From Pseudomonas sp. MM211 (GTDB lineage Bacteria > Pseudomonadota > Gammaproteobacteria > Pseudomonadales > Pseudomonadaceae), in NCBI RefSeq assembly GCF_020386635.1, contig NZ_CP081942.1, positions 3,596,001-3,660,000 on the forward strand: 64,000 nucleotides of DNA. Reading direction: 5' to 3'. The notes under the pieces were generated by a model. That model had not been told where the DNA came from and searched no databases. It was given only the letters and a program-made list of their open reading frames with translations. Below are positions 48,211-56,519 of the stretch, piece after piece. A program made the position numbers and the translations under genes. The number at the start of each line of letters is the position of its first letter. The first letter of the stretch is position 1.

Positions 48211-49224
48211 TTACCGGCCTTCGGCCAAAAGCTGGTCAAGAATAGCATTGCCGTCGAAGTGCTTGGCGGTGATCTCGTCCCAGGTACCGAGAACTTCGGT
48301 CGGGTTGATCAAGCGCAGATCCTGGAACTGACCAGCCGTTTCAGCGGCCACTTCCTTGTCCTGCACGCGGTAGTGGTAGGTGGTAAGCAGCTTCTGGATG
48401 TCCTTGCTGTACTGGAAGTCCAGGTAGGCCTTGGCTACGTCACGGGTGCCTTTCTCGTCGACCACCTTGTCGACCACGGCAACCGGGAATTCGGCCAGCA
48501 CGCTGACCGGCGGCACGACCACTTCGAACTCGCCGGATTTGAACTCTTCACCGTTGGCGATATTGACCACTTCCGATTCGAAGCTCAGCAGTACGTCACC
48601 CTGACCGTTCTGGGCGAAGGCCACGGTCGCACCACGGCCACCGGTGGGGAAGTTCTCGACGTTATGGAGGATCTTGCCGACGAACTCCTTGATCTTGGCT
48701 TCGTCGCCCTTGAACGCTTCGTTGGCGTACAGCCAGGCGCCCAGGTAGCTATAACGAGCGTTACCGGAGGTTTTCGGGTTCGGGAACACCAGCTTCACGT
48801 CGGAACGGGCCAGATCGTCCCAGTTCTTGATGTTCTTCGGGTTGCCCTTGCGCACCAGGAAGGCAGTAGTGCTGTAGTACGGCGAGCTGTGGTTGGGGAA
48901 CTGCTCGGCCCAATCCTTACGCACCAGGCCACGCTTGGCCAGGATGTCCACGTCGGTAACCTGGTTGAAGGTCACGGTGTCGACCTTCTTGCCTTGAATG
49001 ATATCCTGAGCCTGGCGCGAGGTGCCGGCGAACGACTGGTCGATCTTCAGATCCTTGCCGGTCTCGGCTTTCCAGTGGGCCTGGAACTTGGGATTGATCT
49101 CGGCGAACAGCTCACGAGCGACGTCATAGGAGGCATTAAGAATTGGCTTGTCCGCAGCCAGCGCAGTGGCGCTACCGAGCAGGGAGGTGGTGACGGCAGT
49201 CGCCAGCAGGAGTTTCTTCAGCAT
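48211..49224 (-). CDS. sbp: Sbp, periplasmic sulfate-binding protein
   Basis: A 337-residue binding protein with signal peptide ending GSATALA (about residue 23). Family blocks are LNASYDVARELFAEINPKF, IDQSFAGTSRQAQDIIQGKK, DTVTFNQVTDVDILAKRGL, SPYYSTTAFLVRKGNPKNIK, NPKTSGNARYSYLGAW and PTGGRGATVAFAQNGQGDVL. It captures sulfate (or thiosulfate) for CysTW. The upstream AT-rich region 49276-49330 is a plausible CysB-controlled promoter (inference). Confidence 0.94.
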   Translation of the reverse strand: MLKKLLLATAVTTSLLGSATALAADKPILNASYDVARELFAEINPKFQAHWKAETGKDLKIDQSFAGTSRQAQDIIQGKKVDTVTFNQVTDVDILAKRGLVRKDWAEQFPNHSSPYYSTTAFLVRKGNPKNIKNWDDLARSDVKLVFPNPKTSGNARYSYLGAWLYANEAFKGDEAKIKEFVGKILHNVENFPTGGRGATVAFAQNGQGDVLLSFESEVVNIANGEEFKSGEFEVVVPPVSVLAEFPVAVVDKVVDEKGTRDVAKAYLDFQYSKDIQKLLTTYHYRVQDKEVAAETAGQFQDLRLINPTEVLGTWDEITAKHFDGNAILDQLLAEGR

Positions 49225-49467
49225 GATCCAGGGTTTCCTTACGAGGTGGGTGCGGATGCGGCCTCAGTTTGCTTGATGCCCTTATGCCTTAAAAGAACCT
49301 TTTTATCATAATCATATTCCACTACGCACTAGGGGCTGTTGACATTTCACGCACGGCTGCGCCGTAGCTCATTTTGCCGCGAGGCAAGGAACGCCTTTAT
49401 CACGGCAGAACGACGCCGGGCTCTGCAGGTCTGAATCCTCAGACAGACGGGCCTCCGTTGTTCCCCC
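49225..49467. promoter_or_regulatory. Divergent promoter region, sbp / FNT-family gene
   Basis: 243 bases. The part at 49276-49330 is strongly AT-rich for this genome (with TATCATAATCATATTCC) and fits the sbp promoter and a LysR-type (CysB) target. The rest, 49334-49465, is GC-rich and resembles a dispersed Pseudomonas repeat, though I cannot confirm copies. No gene is seen. Confidence 0.45.
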
Positions 49468-50379
49468 ATGAAGGTAACTGGTATGCAAGAACAAGCAGAC
49501 GGCAAGACCCCCGGCCTGTCAGCCGAAGAAGAGCGCGAGATCGATGAGAAGCTGCCGCCGCGGGCGGCGGTGTTGCATGAAACCATCAGGATCCAGGGCG
49601 ACCATGAGCTGGAACGCAGCATCGCAGCATTATGGTGGTCGGCGCTGGCCGCCGGGCTGACCATGGGCCTGTCGCTGATGGCCATGGGTTTGTTCCGCTC
49701 TCGGTTGGGCCCCAGCGATGAAAGTCATGTGATCGCCAGCCTCGGTTATTCGGCAGGCTTTCTGGCAGTGATCCTCGCCCGTCAGCAACTGTTTACGGAA
49801 AACACCCTGACCGCCGTGCTGCCGGTGATGAGCAAGCTGACCCTGAACAATGTCGGGCGACTATTGCGTCTTTGGGGCGTGGTGCTATGCGGAAACCTAG
49901 CCGGCACCCTGCTGGTGGCTTGGGTGATGCTGCGCCTGCCGATTTTCGATGCCCAAACCGACCTGGCGTTTCTGGAAATCGGCCGTAAGGTGATGGAAAA
50001 CGACGTGTCCAAGATGCTTGCCAAAGGCATCATCTCGGGCTGGATGATCGCCACCATGGTGTGGATGATCGCCTCGATGGAAAACGCCAAGATCGCCATT
50101 ATCGTGATGATCACTTACCTGATGGCGCTGGGTGACTTCACCCATATCGTGGTCGGCTCGGTAGAGGTGTCTTATCTGGTGTATGCCGGCGAAGTGAGCT
50201 GGGGCGATTTCTGGCTGGTGTTTGCGGGGCCTACCCTGGCCGGCAATATCATCGGCGGCAGCTTTATCTTTGCCCTGCTTAGCCATGCCCAGATCCGCAG
50301 CGAGCGTGACGTGATTGCCAAACGCGAGCGCGACAAGAACAAGTTGCTGGAGGAGTTGCGCCGCAATCGCAAGGACTGA
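49468..50379 (+). CDS. Formate/nitrite transporter (FNT) family channel, YfdC-like
   Basis: A 303-residue FNT-family membrane protein. A charged N-terminus of about 50 residues (EEEREIDEKLPPRAAVLHET) is followed by six hydrophobic segments. FNT-type parts are SLGYSAGFLAVILARQQLFT with following ENTLTAVLP, LWGVVLCGNLAGTLLVAW and ALGDFTHIVVGSVEVSYLVY. The long charged tail (RSERDVIAKRERDKNKLLEE) is typical of the YfdC branch, whose substrate is not established. ATG 49483 is an alternative start. FNT members pass small anions; with sbp next door a sulfur anion is possible but unproven. Confidence 0.82.
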   Translation: MKVTGMQEQADGKTPGLSAEEEREIDEKLPPRAAVLHETIRIQGDHELERSIAALWWSALAAGLTMGLSLMAMGLFRSRLGPSDESHVIASLGYSAGFLAVILARQQLFTENTLTAVLPVMSKLTLNNVGRLLRLWGVVLCGNLAGTLLVAWVMLRLPIFDAQTDLAFLEIGRKVMENDVSKMLAKGIISGWMIATMVWMIASMENAKIAIIVMITYLMALGDFTHIVVGSVEVSYLVYAGEVSWGDFWLVFAGPTLAGNIIGGSFIFALLSHAQIRSERDVIAKRERDKNKLLEELRRNRKD

Positions 50380-50411
50380 CTGTGCAAGATCGCCAAAGGC
50401 CTCAAGGTCTC

Positions 50412-50437
50412 GGCCCGCCTGGTTTCCCGGGCGGGCC
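50412..50437. terminator. Bidirectional terminator-like hairpin
   Basis: GGCCCGCC (50412-50419) pairs with GGCGGGCC (50430-50437) over a 10-base loop. It sits between the convergent FNT gene and the cysteine-type binding-protein gene and could end both transcripts. T-runs are short. Confidence 0.65.
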
Positions 50438-50468
50438 TTGCTGACTTGCAGCTGCCGTCAGGAGCGAA

Positions 50469-51368
50469 TCACTCCTTCCACTTGCCGCCTTCGACGATGA
50501 TCGCCTGCGGGTCTGTACCTTCCTCCAGCTCCGGGCGCACGTACTGATCATACAGAGCGAGCAGGAACTTCTCTTCTCCCAGCTTGGTCAGCTCGTCGTT
50601 CACCCAGTCGCGCAGTTCGATATTGCCCTTCTTCACTGCAGGTGCGATCGGCGCTTCATCACCCAGGGTTTCGGGCAGAACGCGATAGCCCGGATTCTGC
50701 TTGGCCCAGCTGAACAGCACCAGGTTGTCCTGGGCGTAGGCATCGCCGCGGCCGTTGGCCAGGGCCTGCAGCGACTCGGAGTTCTTCTCGAACTTGAGCA
50801 GCTTCCACTCCGGGTGGTTCTTGGTCAGCCAGATATCGGCGGTGGTGCCGGTGGTGACGATGGTGGTCTTGTCGGCCAGGTCATCGAGCTTCTGTGCTTC
50901 ACTGCCCTCTGGCACCAGTGCCTGCACGGCAACGCGCAGGTTCGGGTTGGTGAACTCGACCGCCTCGGCGCGCTCTGGCGTGACGGTCAGGTTGGCCAGG
51001 ATCAGATCGACCTTGTCACTCTGCAGGAACGGAATGCGGCTGGCCGGCTCCACGACGACGAATTCGACTTTCTTCTCGTCGCCGAGCAGATCCTTGGCAA
51101 AGCGTTTGGCGATATCGGTATCGAAGCCGACGTACTCGCCTTGCTCGTTGACGAAGCCGAACGGCGGCTTGTCGCTGAAAACACCGACGATCAGCTTGTC
51201 GCGGGCCTTGATCTTCTCCAGGTAGCTGTCGCTCGGTGCAGCTTCGGCAGCGGGTGGAGTCGGCGCGGCAGGCTCGGCAGCGGCCTGCTTGGGTTCATCG
51301 GACGGGCCGCAGCCAATCAGCAGGCTGGCGGCGAGCAACGGGAATGCTAGGGCAGATTTGAAGGTCAT
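50469..51368 (-). CDS. Lipoprotein amino-acid (probably cysteine/cystine-type) ABC binding protein
   Basis: A 299-residue family-3 binding protein. The leader ends in lipobox LLIGC (Cys about 20), followed by a Pro/Ala-rich linker, so it is membrane-anchored. [58 protein letters not shown] and [13 protein letters not shown] resemble, from memory, the cysteine-binding CjaA group. It is the last gene of its operon, overlapping the ATPase stop. Neighbouring sulfur genes support cysteine or cystine uptake. Another polar amino acid remains possible. Confidence 0.83.
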   Translation of the reverse strand: MTFKSALAFPLLAASLLIGCGPSDEPKQAAAEPAAPTPPAAEAAPSDSYLEKIKARDKLIVGVFSDKPPFGFVNEQGEYVGFDTDIAKRFAKDLLGDEKKVEFVVVEPASRIPFLQSDKVDLILANLTVTPERAEAVEFTNPNLRVAVQALVPEGSEAQKLDDLADKTTIVTTGTTADIWLTKNHPEWKLLKFEKNSESLQALANGRGDAYAQDNLVLFSWAKQNPGYRVLPETLGDEAPIAPAVKKGNIELRDWVNDELTKLGEEKFLLALYDQYVRPELEEGTDPQAIIVEGGKWKE

Positions 51369-52126
51369 TGCGCTTTCCTTTTGGGCATGTTTTCCACGTA
51401 GGAGAACTTCTCCAGAAACTGCTGCGCGCGTGCGGTTTGCGGGTTGCTGAAAAAAGTTTCAGGGTCGTTCTGTTCGGCGATCACGCCGCCGTCCATGAAC
51501 AGGATTCGGTCGGCCACCGCACGGGCGAAGGCCATTTCATGAGTGACGATAAGCATGGTCATGCCGCCTTCGGCGAGGCCCAGGATGACTTCCAGCACTT
51601 CCTTGACCATTTCCGGGTCGAGGGCTGCGGTCACCTCGTCGAACAGCATCACCTGGGGGTTCATGCACAGCGCGCGCACGATGGCGATACGCTGCTGCTG
51701 CCCCCCCGAAAGCTCGCGGGGATAGGCATCACGCTTGTCCAGCAGGCCGACCCGCTCAAGCAGACGTTCTGCCTGCGCGAGGGCCTCAGTGGGCTTACGC
51801 TTCTGCACCTTGAGCGGGCCGAGCAGGATGTTCTCCAGTACCGTCTTGTTCGGGAACAGGTGGTAGCTCTGGAACACCATGCCGATTTCCTGGCGCACGG
51901 CGCGCCAGTCGGTTTTGCCGTCCAGCTCACGGCCGGCGAAACGCAAGCTGCCGCCCTGCCCCTGCTCGAGGCCATTGAGGCAGCGCAGCAAGGTGCTTTT
52001 GCCGCAGCCACTGGGCCCGAGGATCACCACCACCTCACCGCGCTCGACACGCAGGTCGACAGCCCGCAGCACGGGCGTGGCGCCAAAGCTTTTACTGAAT
52101 GAAGAGAGTTCGATCAACGCGGTCAT
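51365..52126 (-). CDS. Amino-acid ABC transporter ATPase
   Basis: A 253-residue GlnQ/TcyN-type ATPase. Walker [20 protein letters not shown]-loop [17 protein letters not shown], signature [15 protein letters not shown], Walker [17 protein letters not shown] and H-loop VTHEMAFAR. Tyr after the Q in the Q-loop region is common in this group. ATG 52126 overlaps the permease stop, and its stop overlaps the binding-protein start. It powers the two permeases just upstream in the operon. Confidence 0.92.
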   Translation of the reverse strand: MTALIELSSFSKSFGATPVLRAVDLRVERGEVVVILGPSGCGKSTLLRCLNGLEQGQGGSLRFAGRELDGKTDWRAVRQEIGMVFQSYHLFPNKTVLENILLGPLKVQKRKPTEALAQAERLLERVGLLDKRDAYPRELSGGQQQRIAIVRALCMNPQVMLFDEVTAALDPEMVKEVLEVILGLAEGGMTMLIVTHEMAFARAVADRILFMDGGVIAEQNDPETFFSNPQTARAQQFLEKFSYVENMPKRKAQ

Positions 52127-52782
52127 GCATGACTCCAGCGCCGTTCCAGCACACGCGAAGCGGCGGACAGCGGATAACAGAGCACAAAGAAGAACAGGAA
52201 CAGAAAGCCGTAGATGAGCACCGACTCGTAGGTGCGCTCGATGATCTGCTGGCCCACCTTGATCACATCCACCACGCCGATCAGAACCGCCAGCGAACTG
52301 GTCTTGATCAGCCGCGTGTAAACATTGATGGTCGGCGGCGTGATGCGCTTCAGCGCCTGGGGCAGCAGCACCTCGCCGTACAGCCGCCAAGTGTTCAGAC
52401 CTATCGCCAGACCCGCCTCGCGCTGGCCCCGTGGCAACGATTGCAAGCCGCCACGTACCACTTCGCCCACCTCGCTGGCGCCCCACAGCGACAGCACCAG
52501 CACCGCGCACCAGAAGCTCGGCACGCTGATACCGGCGAAGATCGGCAGGCCAAAGAAGAACAGGTACAGCCAGACCAGCACCGGGATCGCCCGGAACATT
52601 TCCAGATAGACCCGCAGCACACCGTCGACCCAGCCCGAACCGAGGCTGCGCAGCACGCCGTAAAGCATCCCGCCAGCGGTACTGAAGGCAATTGCCGACG
52701 CCGAAATACTCAGGGTTTCCCAGGCGCCGCGGGCCAGTTGTGGCGCCGACACCCAGAGCAACTCAAGACCCGAACTGGCCAT
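52123..52782 (-). CDS. Amino-acid ABC transporter permease (second)
   Basis: A 219-residue HisM-type permease with four to five membrane segments. The conserved cytoplasmic loop is [40 protein letters not shown] is the N-terminal family block. ATG 52782 has AAAGGAGG upstream, so the longer frame is rejected. It overlaps the first permease by 20 bases. The two form the channel of the cysteine-type transporter. Confidence 0.9.
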   Translation of the reverse strand: MASSGLELLWVSAPQLARGAWETLSISASAIAFSTAGGMLYGVLRSLGSGWVDGVLRVYLEMFRAIPVLVWLYLFFFGLPIFAGISVPSFWCAVLVLSLWGASEVGEVVRGGLQSLPRGQREAGLAIGLNTWRLYGEVLLPQALKRITPPTINVYTRLIKTSSLAVLIGVVDVIKVGQQIIERTYESVLIYGFLFLFFFVLCYPLSAASRVLERRWSHA

Positions 52783-53428
52783 GTTGCAGCCTCCTTTCCA
52801 GTACACCCAGCAGCAGCGACAGCGGCAGGAACAGCAGCACGCACAGGGCGGTCATCACCGCGAGCATCTCGTAGGTCTTGTAGTACAGGGCGATGTAGCT
52901 CTTGGTGGTGTAGAGAATCTCCGGCACTGCCACCGCCGATACCACAGTGGTTTCCTTGAGCAGGAAGATGAAGTTGGCGAACAGCGCCGGCAGACTGAGC
53001 AGACCGGCCTGAGGCAGGATCACGTGGCGCAGCAGTTGCCAGCGCGACAGGCCGATGGACAGCCCCGACTCGATCTGCGCCTTGGGTACCGCTTCCACAC
53101 CGGCGCGCAGCACCTCGGTCAGGTAGGCGCCGCCGAGAAAGGTCATGGCGATGATCGCCGCGGCGAAACCGGACAGCCGAATGCCGATCACCGGTAAGGC
53201 GAAATAGATGAAGAACAGCTGGATCAGCAACGGCGTGTTGCGCGCCACCTCGACGTACAAGCCGACTAGGCGGCGCAGAAACGGCACCCGCCAGACCAGG
53301 ATCGCCGAGTTGAGCAGCGCCACCAGCAAGGAACAGGCGATGGCAATGGCACCGACCTGCAAGGTAACGCCAACGGCTTTCAAAAAGGCCGGCAGCGTCG
53401 ATAAAACGAATGGCCAGTCGAAGCTCAT
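52763..53428 (-). CDS. Amino-acid ABC transporter permease (first)
   Basis: A 221-residue HisM/GlnP-type permease and first gene of the operon. Blocks: LKAVGVTLQVGAIAIACSLL, YVEVARNTPLLIQLFFIYFA, LTEVLRAGVEAVPKAQIESG followed by LSIGLSRWQLLRHVILPQA. It is a paralogue of the next permease. The promoter should lie in 53429-53643, a spacer that also holds a short repeat. Confidence 0.92.
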   Translation of the reverse strand: MSFDWPFVLSTLPAFLKAVGVTLQVGAIAIACSLLVALLNSAILVWRVPFLRRLVGLYVEVARNTPLLIQLFFIYFALPVIGIRLSGFAAAIIAMTFLGGAYLTEVLRAGVEAVPKAQIESGLSIGLSRWQLLRHVILPQAGLLSLPALFANFIFLLKETTVVSAVAVPEILYTTKSYIALYYKTYEMLAVMTALCVLLFLPLSLLLGVLERRLQHGQFGS

Positions 53429-53573
53429 GGCTGCGCACCGCCGTCACACAAGGGGGCCTGCGCCTGCAGGCCGGTTACCACGAACGAACGCATCATCGAC
53501 ACCAACAATCGACTGCCGCGTTGTGCGCAGCAGTGCAGGGTTAATTGCGCGCGGGGATCACCCGCGCTAGCAG

Positions 53574-53622
53574 GCTTTGAAAAACTATCTGCGTTGCCAT
53601 CGCTGACGTTTTTCAACGGCCC
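53574..53622. repeat. Short, internally deleted copy of the 136-base MITE
   Basis: TTTGAAAAACTATCTGCGTT leads to GCCATCGC, then TGACGTTTTTCAACGGCC. The left part matches the reverse complement of the right end of the element at 57623-57758, and the right part matches its other end. The middle 85 or so bases are absent. It lies 22 bases before the second binding-protein stop. Confidence 0.7.
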
Positions 53623-53643
53623 GCAGGTTTCTGATCACCGCTA

Positions 53644-54660
53644 TCAGCTACCCGGATTGGCGTAGGCTTCTTCGAAGAAGTAATCCTTCCAGGAAGCCGC
53701 CTTGTTCTTCAGCACGCCCAATTCATGCAGCTTCTCGGCGTAGATGAAGGTGCGTTGCGGCGAGACGGTGAAGTCGTTCTCCGGGTCTTCGATGATCTTC
53801 TGCACGAACGCCAGCGGCAGCTTGGAGTTCTCGACCTTGATGTAGGTCTCTGCCGCCGCGGCCTTGTCGGCCTTGATAATTTGCGATGCCTCGACCAGTG
53901 CGTCGTAGAAGGCCTTGTAGGTCTTCGGGTTCTCGTCGTGGAATTTCTCGGTGGCGTACAGCACGTTGAACGTGGCTTGACCGCCAAGGATGTCGTAGGA
54001 GCTGATCAGCTTGTGCACGTTCGGGTTTTCCAGCGCCTGATACTGGAATGGCGGGCTGGAGAAATGCGCGGTGATTTCCGAGCCGCCCTTGGTCAGCGCC
54101 ACGGTGGCGTCCGGGTGCGGCAGGCTCACGGAAATCTTGTCGAAACGCTGGAAGTCGGCATTGCCGTAGCGTTTGGCGGTTTCGATCTGCAGGGTGCGCG
54201 ACTGGAAGCCAACACCGGCAGCCGGCACGGCGATGCGATCCTTGTCGCTCAGATCATCCAGCGTCTTGACCTCGGCGCGATTGCTCAGCAGGTAGTTGGG
54301 CAGCGAACCCAGCGACGCGACGGCCTTGACGTTCTGCTTGCCGTGGGTGCGATCCCAGACGGTGAGCATCGGCGGTACACCTGCCGATACCACGTCGATG
54401 GCACCGGCCAGCAACGCCTCGTTCATCGCCGTGGCACCGGAAATGGTCCGCCATTCGACGTCGATGTCATCAAGGCCCTGGGCCTTGGCGTGCTTCTCGA
54501 TCAGTTGCTGGTCCTTGACCACGTGCAGCACCAGATAACCGATGCCGAACTGCTGGGCGATGCTGATCTTGCCTTCCGCGTGAGCGGCCAGTGGGGTTGC
54601 CAAGGCACCGAGAAGGCCCAGGGCGGTGGCCAGACGGCCGAGTTTGAAGGTGTTGGTCAT
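53644..54660 (-). CDS. Taurine/sulfonate/nitrate-type ABC binding protein (copy 1)
   Basis: A 338-residue periplasmic protein with signal peptide ending LAAHA (about 28). Family blocks are ISIAQQFGIGYLVLHVVKDQ, ISGATAMNEALLAGAIDVVS, VWDRTHGKQNVKAVASLGS and HPDATVALTKGGSEITAHFS. It belongs to the SsuA/TauA/AtsR group. It is clearly paralogous to the 56520-57563 protein over its whole length. It lies last in the operon, separated from the permease by a long hairpin, so it may be expressed at a different level or bind a different sulfonate or sulfate ester. Confidence 0.87.
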   Translation of the reverse strand: MTNTFKLGRLATALGLLGALATPLAAHAEGKISIAQQFGIGYLVLHVVKDQQLIEKHAKAQGLDDIDVEWRTISGATAMNEALLAGAIDVVSAGVPPMLTVWDRTHGKQNVKAVASLGSLPNYLLSNRAEVKTLDDLSDKDRIAVPAAGVGFQSRTLQIETAKRYGNADFQRFDKISVSLPHPDATVALTKGGSEITAHFSSPPFQYQALENPNVHKLISSYDILGGQATFNVLYATEKFHDENPKTYKAFYDALVEASQIIKADKAAAAETYIKVENSKLPLAFVQKIIEDPENDFTVSPQRTFIYAEKLHELGVLKNKAASWKDYFFEEAYANPGS

Positions 54661-54691
54661 CGATTTTTCTCGTTATGTCATTTGATGAAAT

Positions 54692-54768
54692 AGGTAGCAC
54701 GGGTTGTGCGCAGCGATACCCGGGAATCGCCACCTGGGTATCGCTGCGCTCAACGCCAGGCTACAAAT
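54692..54768. repeat. Long imperfect hairpin (REP-like) between permease and second binding-protein gene
   Basis: GCGCAGCGATACCC (54708-54721) and GGGTATCGCTGCGC (54736-54749) form a perfect 14-pair stem. Imperfect pairing extends outward through GTAGCACGGGTTGT and the matching CAACGCCAGGCTAC, giving about 32 pairs in all. It looks like a dispersed palindromic repeat inside the operon. Confidence 0.7.
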
Positions 54769-54770
54769 GC

Positions 54771-55637
54771 TTAGCGCTGCATCCCCCAGCGTTTGACGGT
54801 GACGCGCTCTATGGTGGCGAACACCAGGTTCTCCACCAGCAGGCCGATCAGGATTACCGCGGCCAGGCCGGCGAATACCTTGTCGGTGTACAGCTCGTTA
54901 CGGTTCTGGAAGATGTACCAGCCCAGACCACCCTTGCCGCTGGACGCACCGAACACCAGTTCGGCGGCGATCAGCGTGCGCCAGGCGAAGGCCCAGCCGA
55001 TCTTCAGGCCGGCAAGGATCGACGGCAGCGCAGCGGGCACCAGAATGAACAGCACGAAGCGCAGGCCCTTGAGGCCATAGTTGCGCCCGGCCATGCGCTG
55101 GGTTTCCGAAACACCGAGAAAACCCGCGTAGGTATTGAGCGCCAATGCCCACAGCACCGAGTGCACCAGCACGAAGATCAGGCTGTTCTCACCCAGGCCG
55201 AACCACAGCAGCGACAGCGGCAGCAGCGCGATGGCAGGCAGCGGGTTGAACATCGAGGTCAGGGTGGAAAGCAGATCACGGCCCAGCTGCGTCGAAACCG
55301 CCAGGGTGGTGAGCAGGAAGGCCATGCCGATACCGATTAGGTAACCCTTGATCAGCACCGACAGGGAGATGGCGGTTTTCTCCACCAGCTCGCCGGTGCC
55401 CACGCCTTCAATAAAGGCGCGCGCGGTCTGCAGAAAGCTGGGCAGCAGCAGGTCATTGCCCTGGTAGCGGGCCGCGAGTTCCCAGATCAGCGCCAGGCCG
55501 AGCAGGATCACCGACTTGCGCAGCCAGCCCTGCTGCCACAAGCGCTGCCCAAGGGACAGCTCGCGCTCCACCTGGAGGCCAGGCAACGGTTGCAGGGGGA
55601 TTTCGCATTCCTCACGCCGTGCGGGGGAAAGATTCAT
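54771..55637 (-). CDS. Taurine/sulfonate-type ABC permease
   Basis: A 288-residue SsuC/TauC-type permease with six membrane segments. Blocks: KSVILLGLALIWELAARYQG, FNPLPAIALLPLSLLWFGLG and RMAGRNYGLKGLRFVLFILV followed by PAALPSILAGLKIGWAFAWR, the EAA-type loop. ATG 55637 has GAGGAG at 9 bases; the longer frame is rejected. It overlaps nothing downstream but starts within the ATPase gene's last codons (14-base... 55637 lies 13 bases before the ATPase stop at 55651), so the genes are adjacent with a 13-base gap. Confidence 0.9.
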   Translation of the reverse strand: MNLSPARREECEIPLQPLPGLQVERELSLGQRLWQQGWLRKSVILLGLALIWELAARYQGNDLLLPSFLQTARAFIEGVGTGELVEKTAISLSVLIKGYLIGIGMAFLLTTLAVSTQLGRDLLSTLTSMFNPLPAIALLPLSLLWFGLGENSLIFVLVHSVLWALALNTYAGFLGVSETQRMAGRNYGLKGLRFVLFILVPAALPSILAGLKIGWAFAWRTLIAAELVFGASSGKGGLGWYIFQNRNELYTDKVFAGLAAVILIGLLVENLVFATIERVTVKRWGMQR

Positions 55638-55650
55638 GGTTGAACGCTCC

Positions 55651-56514
55651 TCAGTAGGCGATGCGGATGTCGTGGAAGCCCAGCTCGGCGTCTTGGCCGC
55701 TGTCGACCTCCTCGTCGAACAGCAGGCGATGGATGCGTTGCGCGGTCTGCTGGAAGCCCACACCGCCGAGGCTGTGCAGGTCGTACTGATGGCTGTTGAT
55801 CTCCGCCCGCACTCGGCCGGGATGCGGCGACAGCAGCAGAATCCGGTTACCGACGATCAGCGCCTCTTCGATGGAATGGGTGACGAACAACAGGGTGAAG
55901 CGCACCTCCTCCCACAGTTCCAGCAACTCCTCCTGCATCTTGCGACGGGTCAGCGCATCGAGGGCGGCGAAGGGTTCGTCCATCAGCAGGATCTTCGGCT
56001 GCATGGCCAGCGCACGGGCGATGGCCACACGGGCCTTCATGCCGCCGGACAGCGTGTGCGGATAGGCGTCGGCGAAAGCGGCCAGGCCAACCTTGTCCAG
56101 GTAATGCAGGGCGCGCTCCTCGGCGTCCTTGCGACCCAGGGTGCGCGAGGCCAGCAGCGGGAACATCACGTTCTGCTTCACCGTCTTCCACGGCGGCAGT
56201 TGATCGAACTCCTGAAACACCACGATGCGATCCGGGCCCGGTTCGCGTACCTGGGCGCCATCAAGGCGAATGCTGCCGCCCACCGGTTCGATGAACCCGG
56301 CGACCGCCTTGAGTAACGTGGATTTACCGCAGCCTGATGGGCCGAGCAGCACGAAACGATCGGCACGATCCACCTCAAAGCTGACTTCGTGGGTGGCGCG
56401 TACGACGCGCTGCGGGGTGCGGTACTCGAGGCTGACCTTCTCCACCTGTAGAACGGTGTCGAAGGCTCCTGGATTCAGCGTGCTGGCCGTGTGGCCTTGC
56501 AGGGGGGCATTCAT
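55651..56514 (-). CDS. Taurine/sulfonate-type ABC ATPase
   Basis: A 287-residue SsuB/TauB-type ATPase. Walker [21 protein letters not shown]-loop VVFQEFDQLPPWKTVKQNV, signature LSGGMKARVAIARAL, Walker B ILLMDEPFAALDALTR, H-loop FVTHSIEEA. A C-terminal extension after SPHPGRVRAEI of about 50 residues is longer than in plain SsuB. It starts 5 bases after the binding-protein stop and serves the permease that follows. Confidence 0.92.
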   Translation of the reverse strand: MNAPLQGHTASTLNPGAFDTVLQVEKVSLEYRTPQRVVRATHEVSFEVDRADRFVLLGPSGCGKSTLLKAVAGFIEPVGGSIRLDGAQVREPGPDRIVVFQEFDQLPPWKTVKQNVMFPLLASRTLGRKDAEERALHYLDKVGLAAFADAYPHTLSGGMKARVAIARALAMQPKILLMDEPFAALDALTRRKMQEELLELWEEVRFTLLFVTHSIEEALIVGNRILLLSPHPGRVRAEINSHQYDLHSLGGVGFQQTAQRIHRLLFDEEVDSGQDAELGFHDIRIAY

Positions 56515-56519
56515 GGTTT

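Noticed and set aside
49334..49465. Possible dispersed repeat or small RNA between sbp and the FNT gene
   Set aside because: It has the look of a Pseudomonas repeat, but there is no second copy in the window and no clear hairpin with a T-run.
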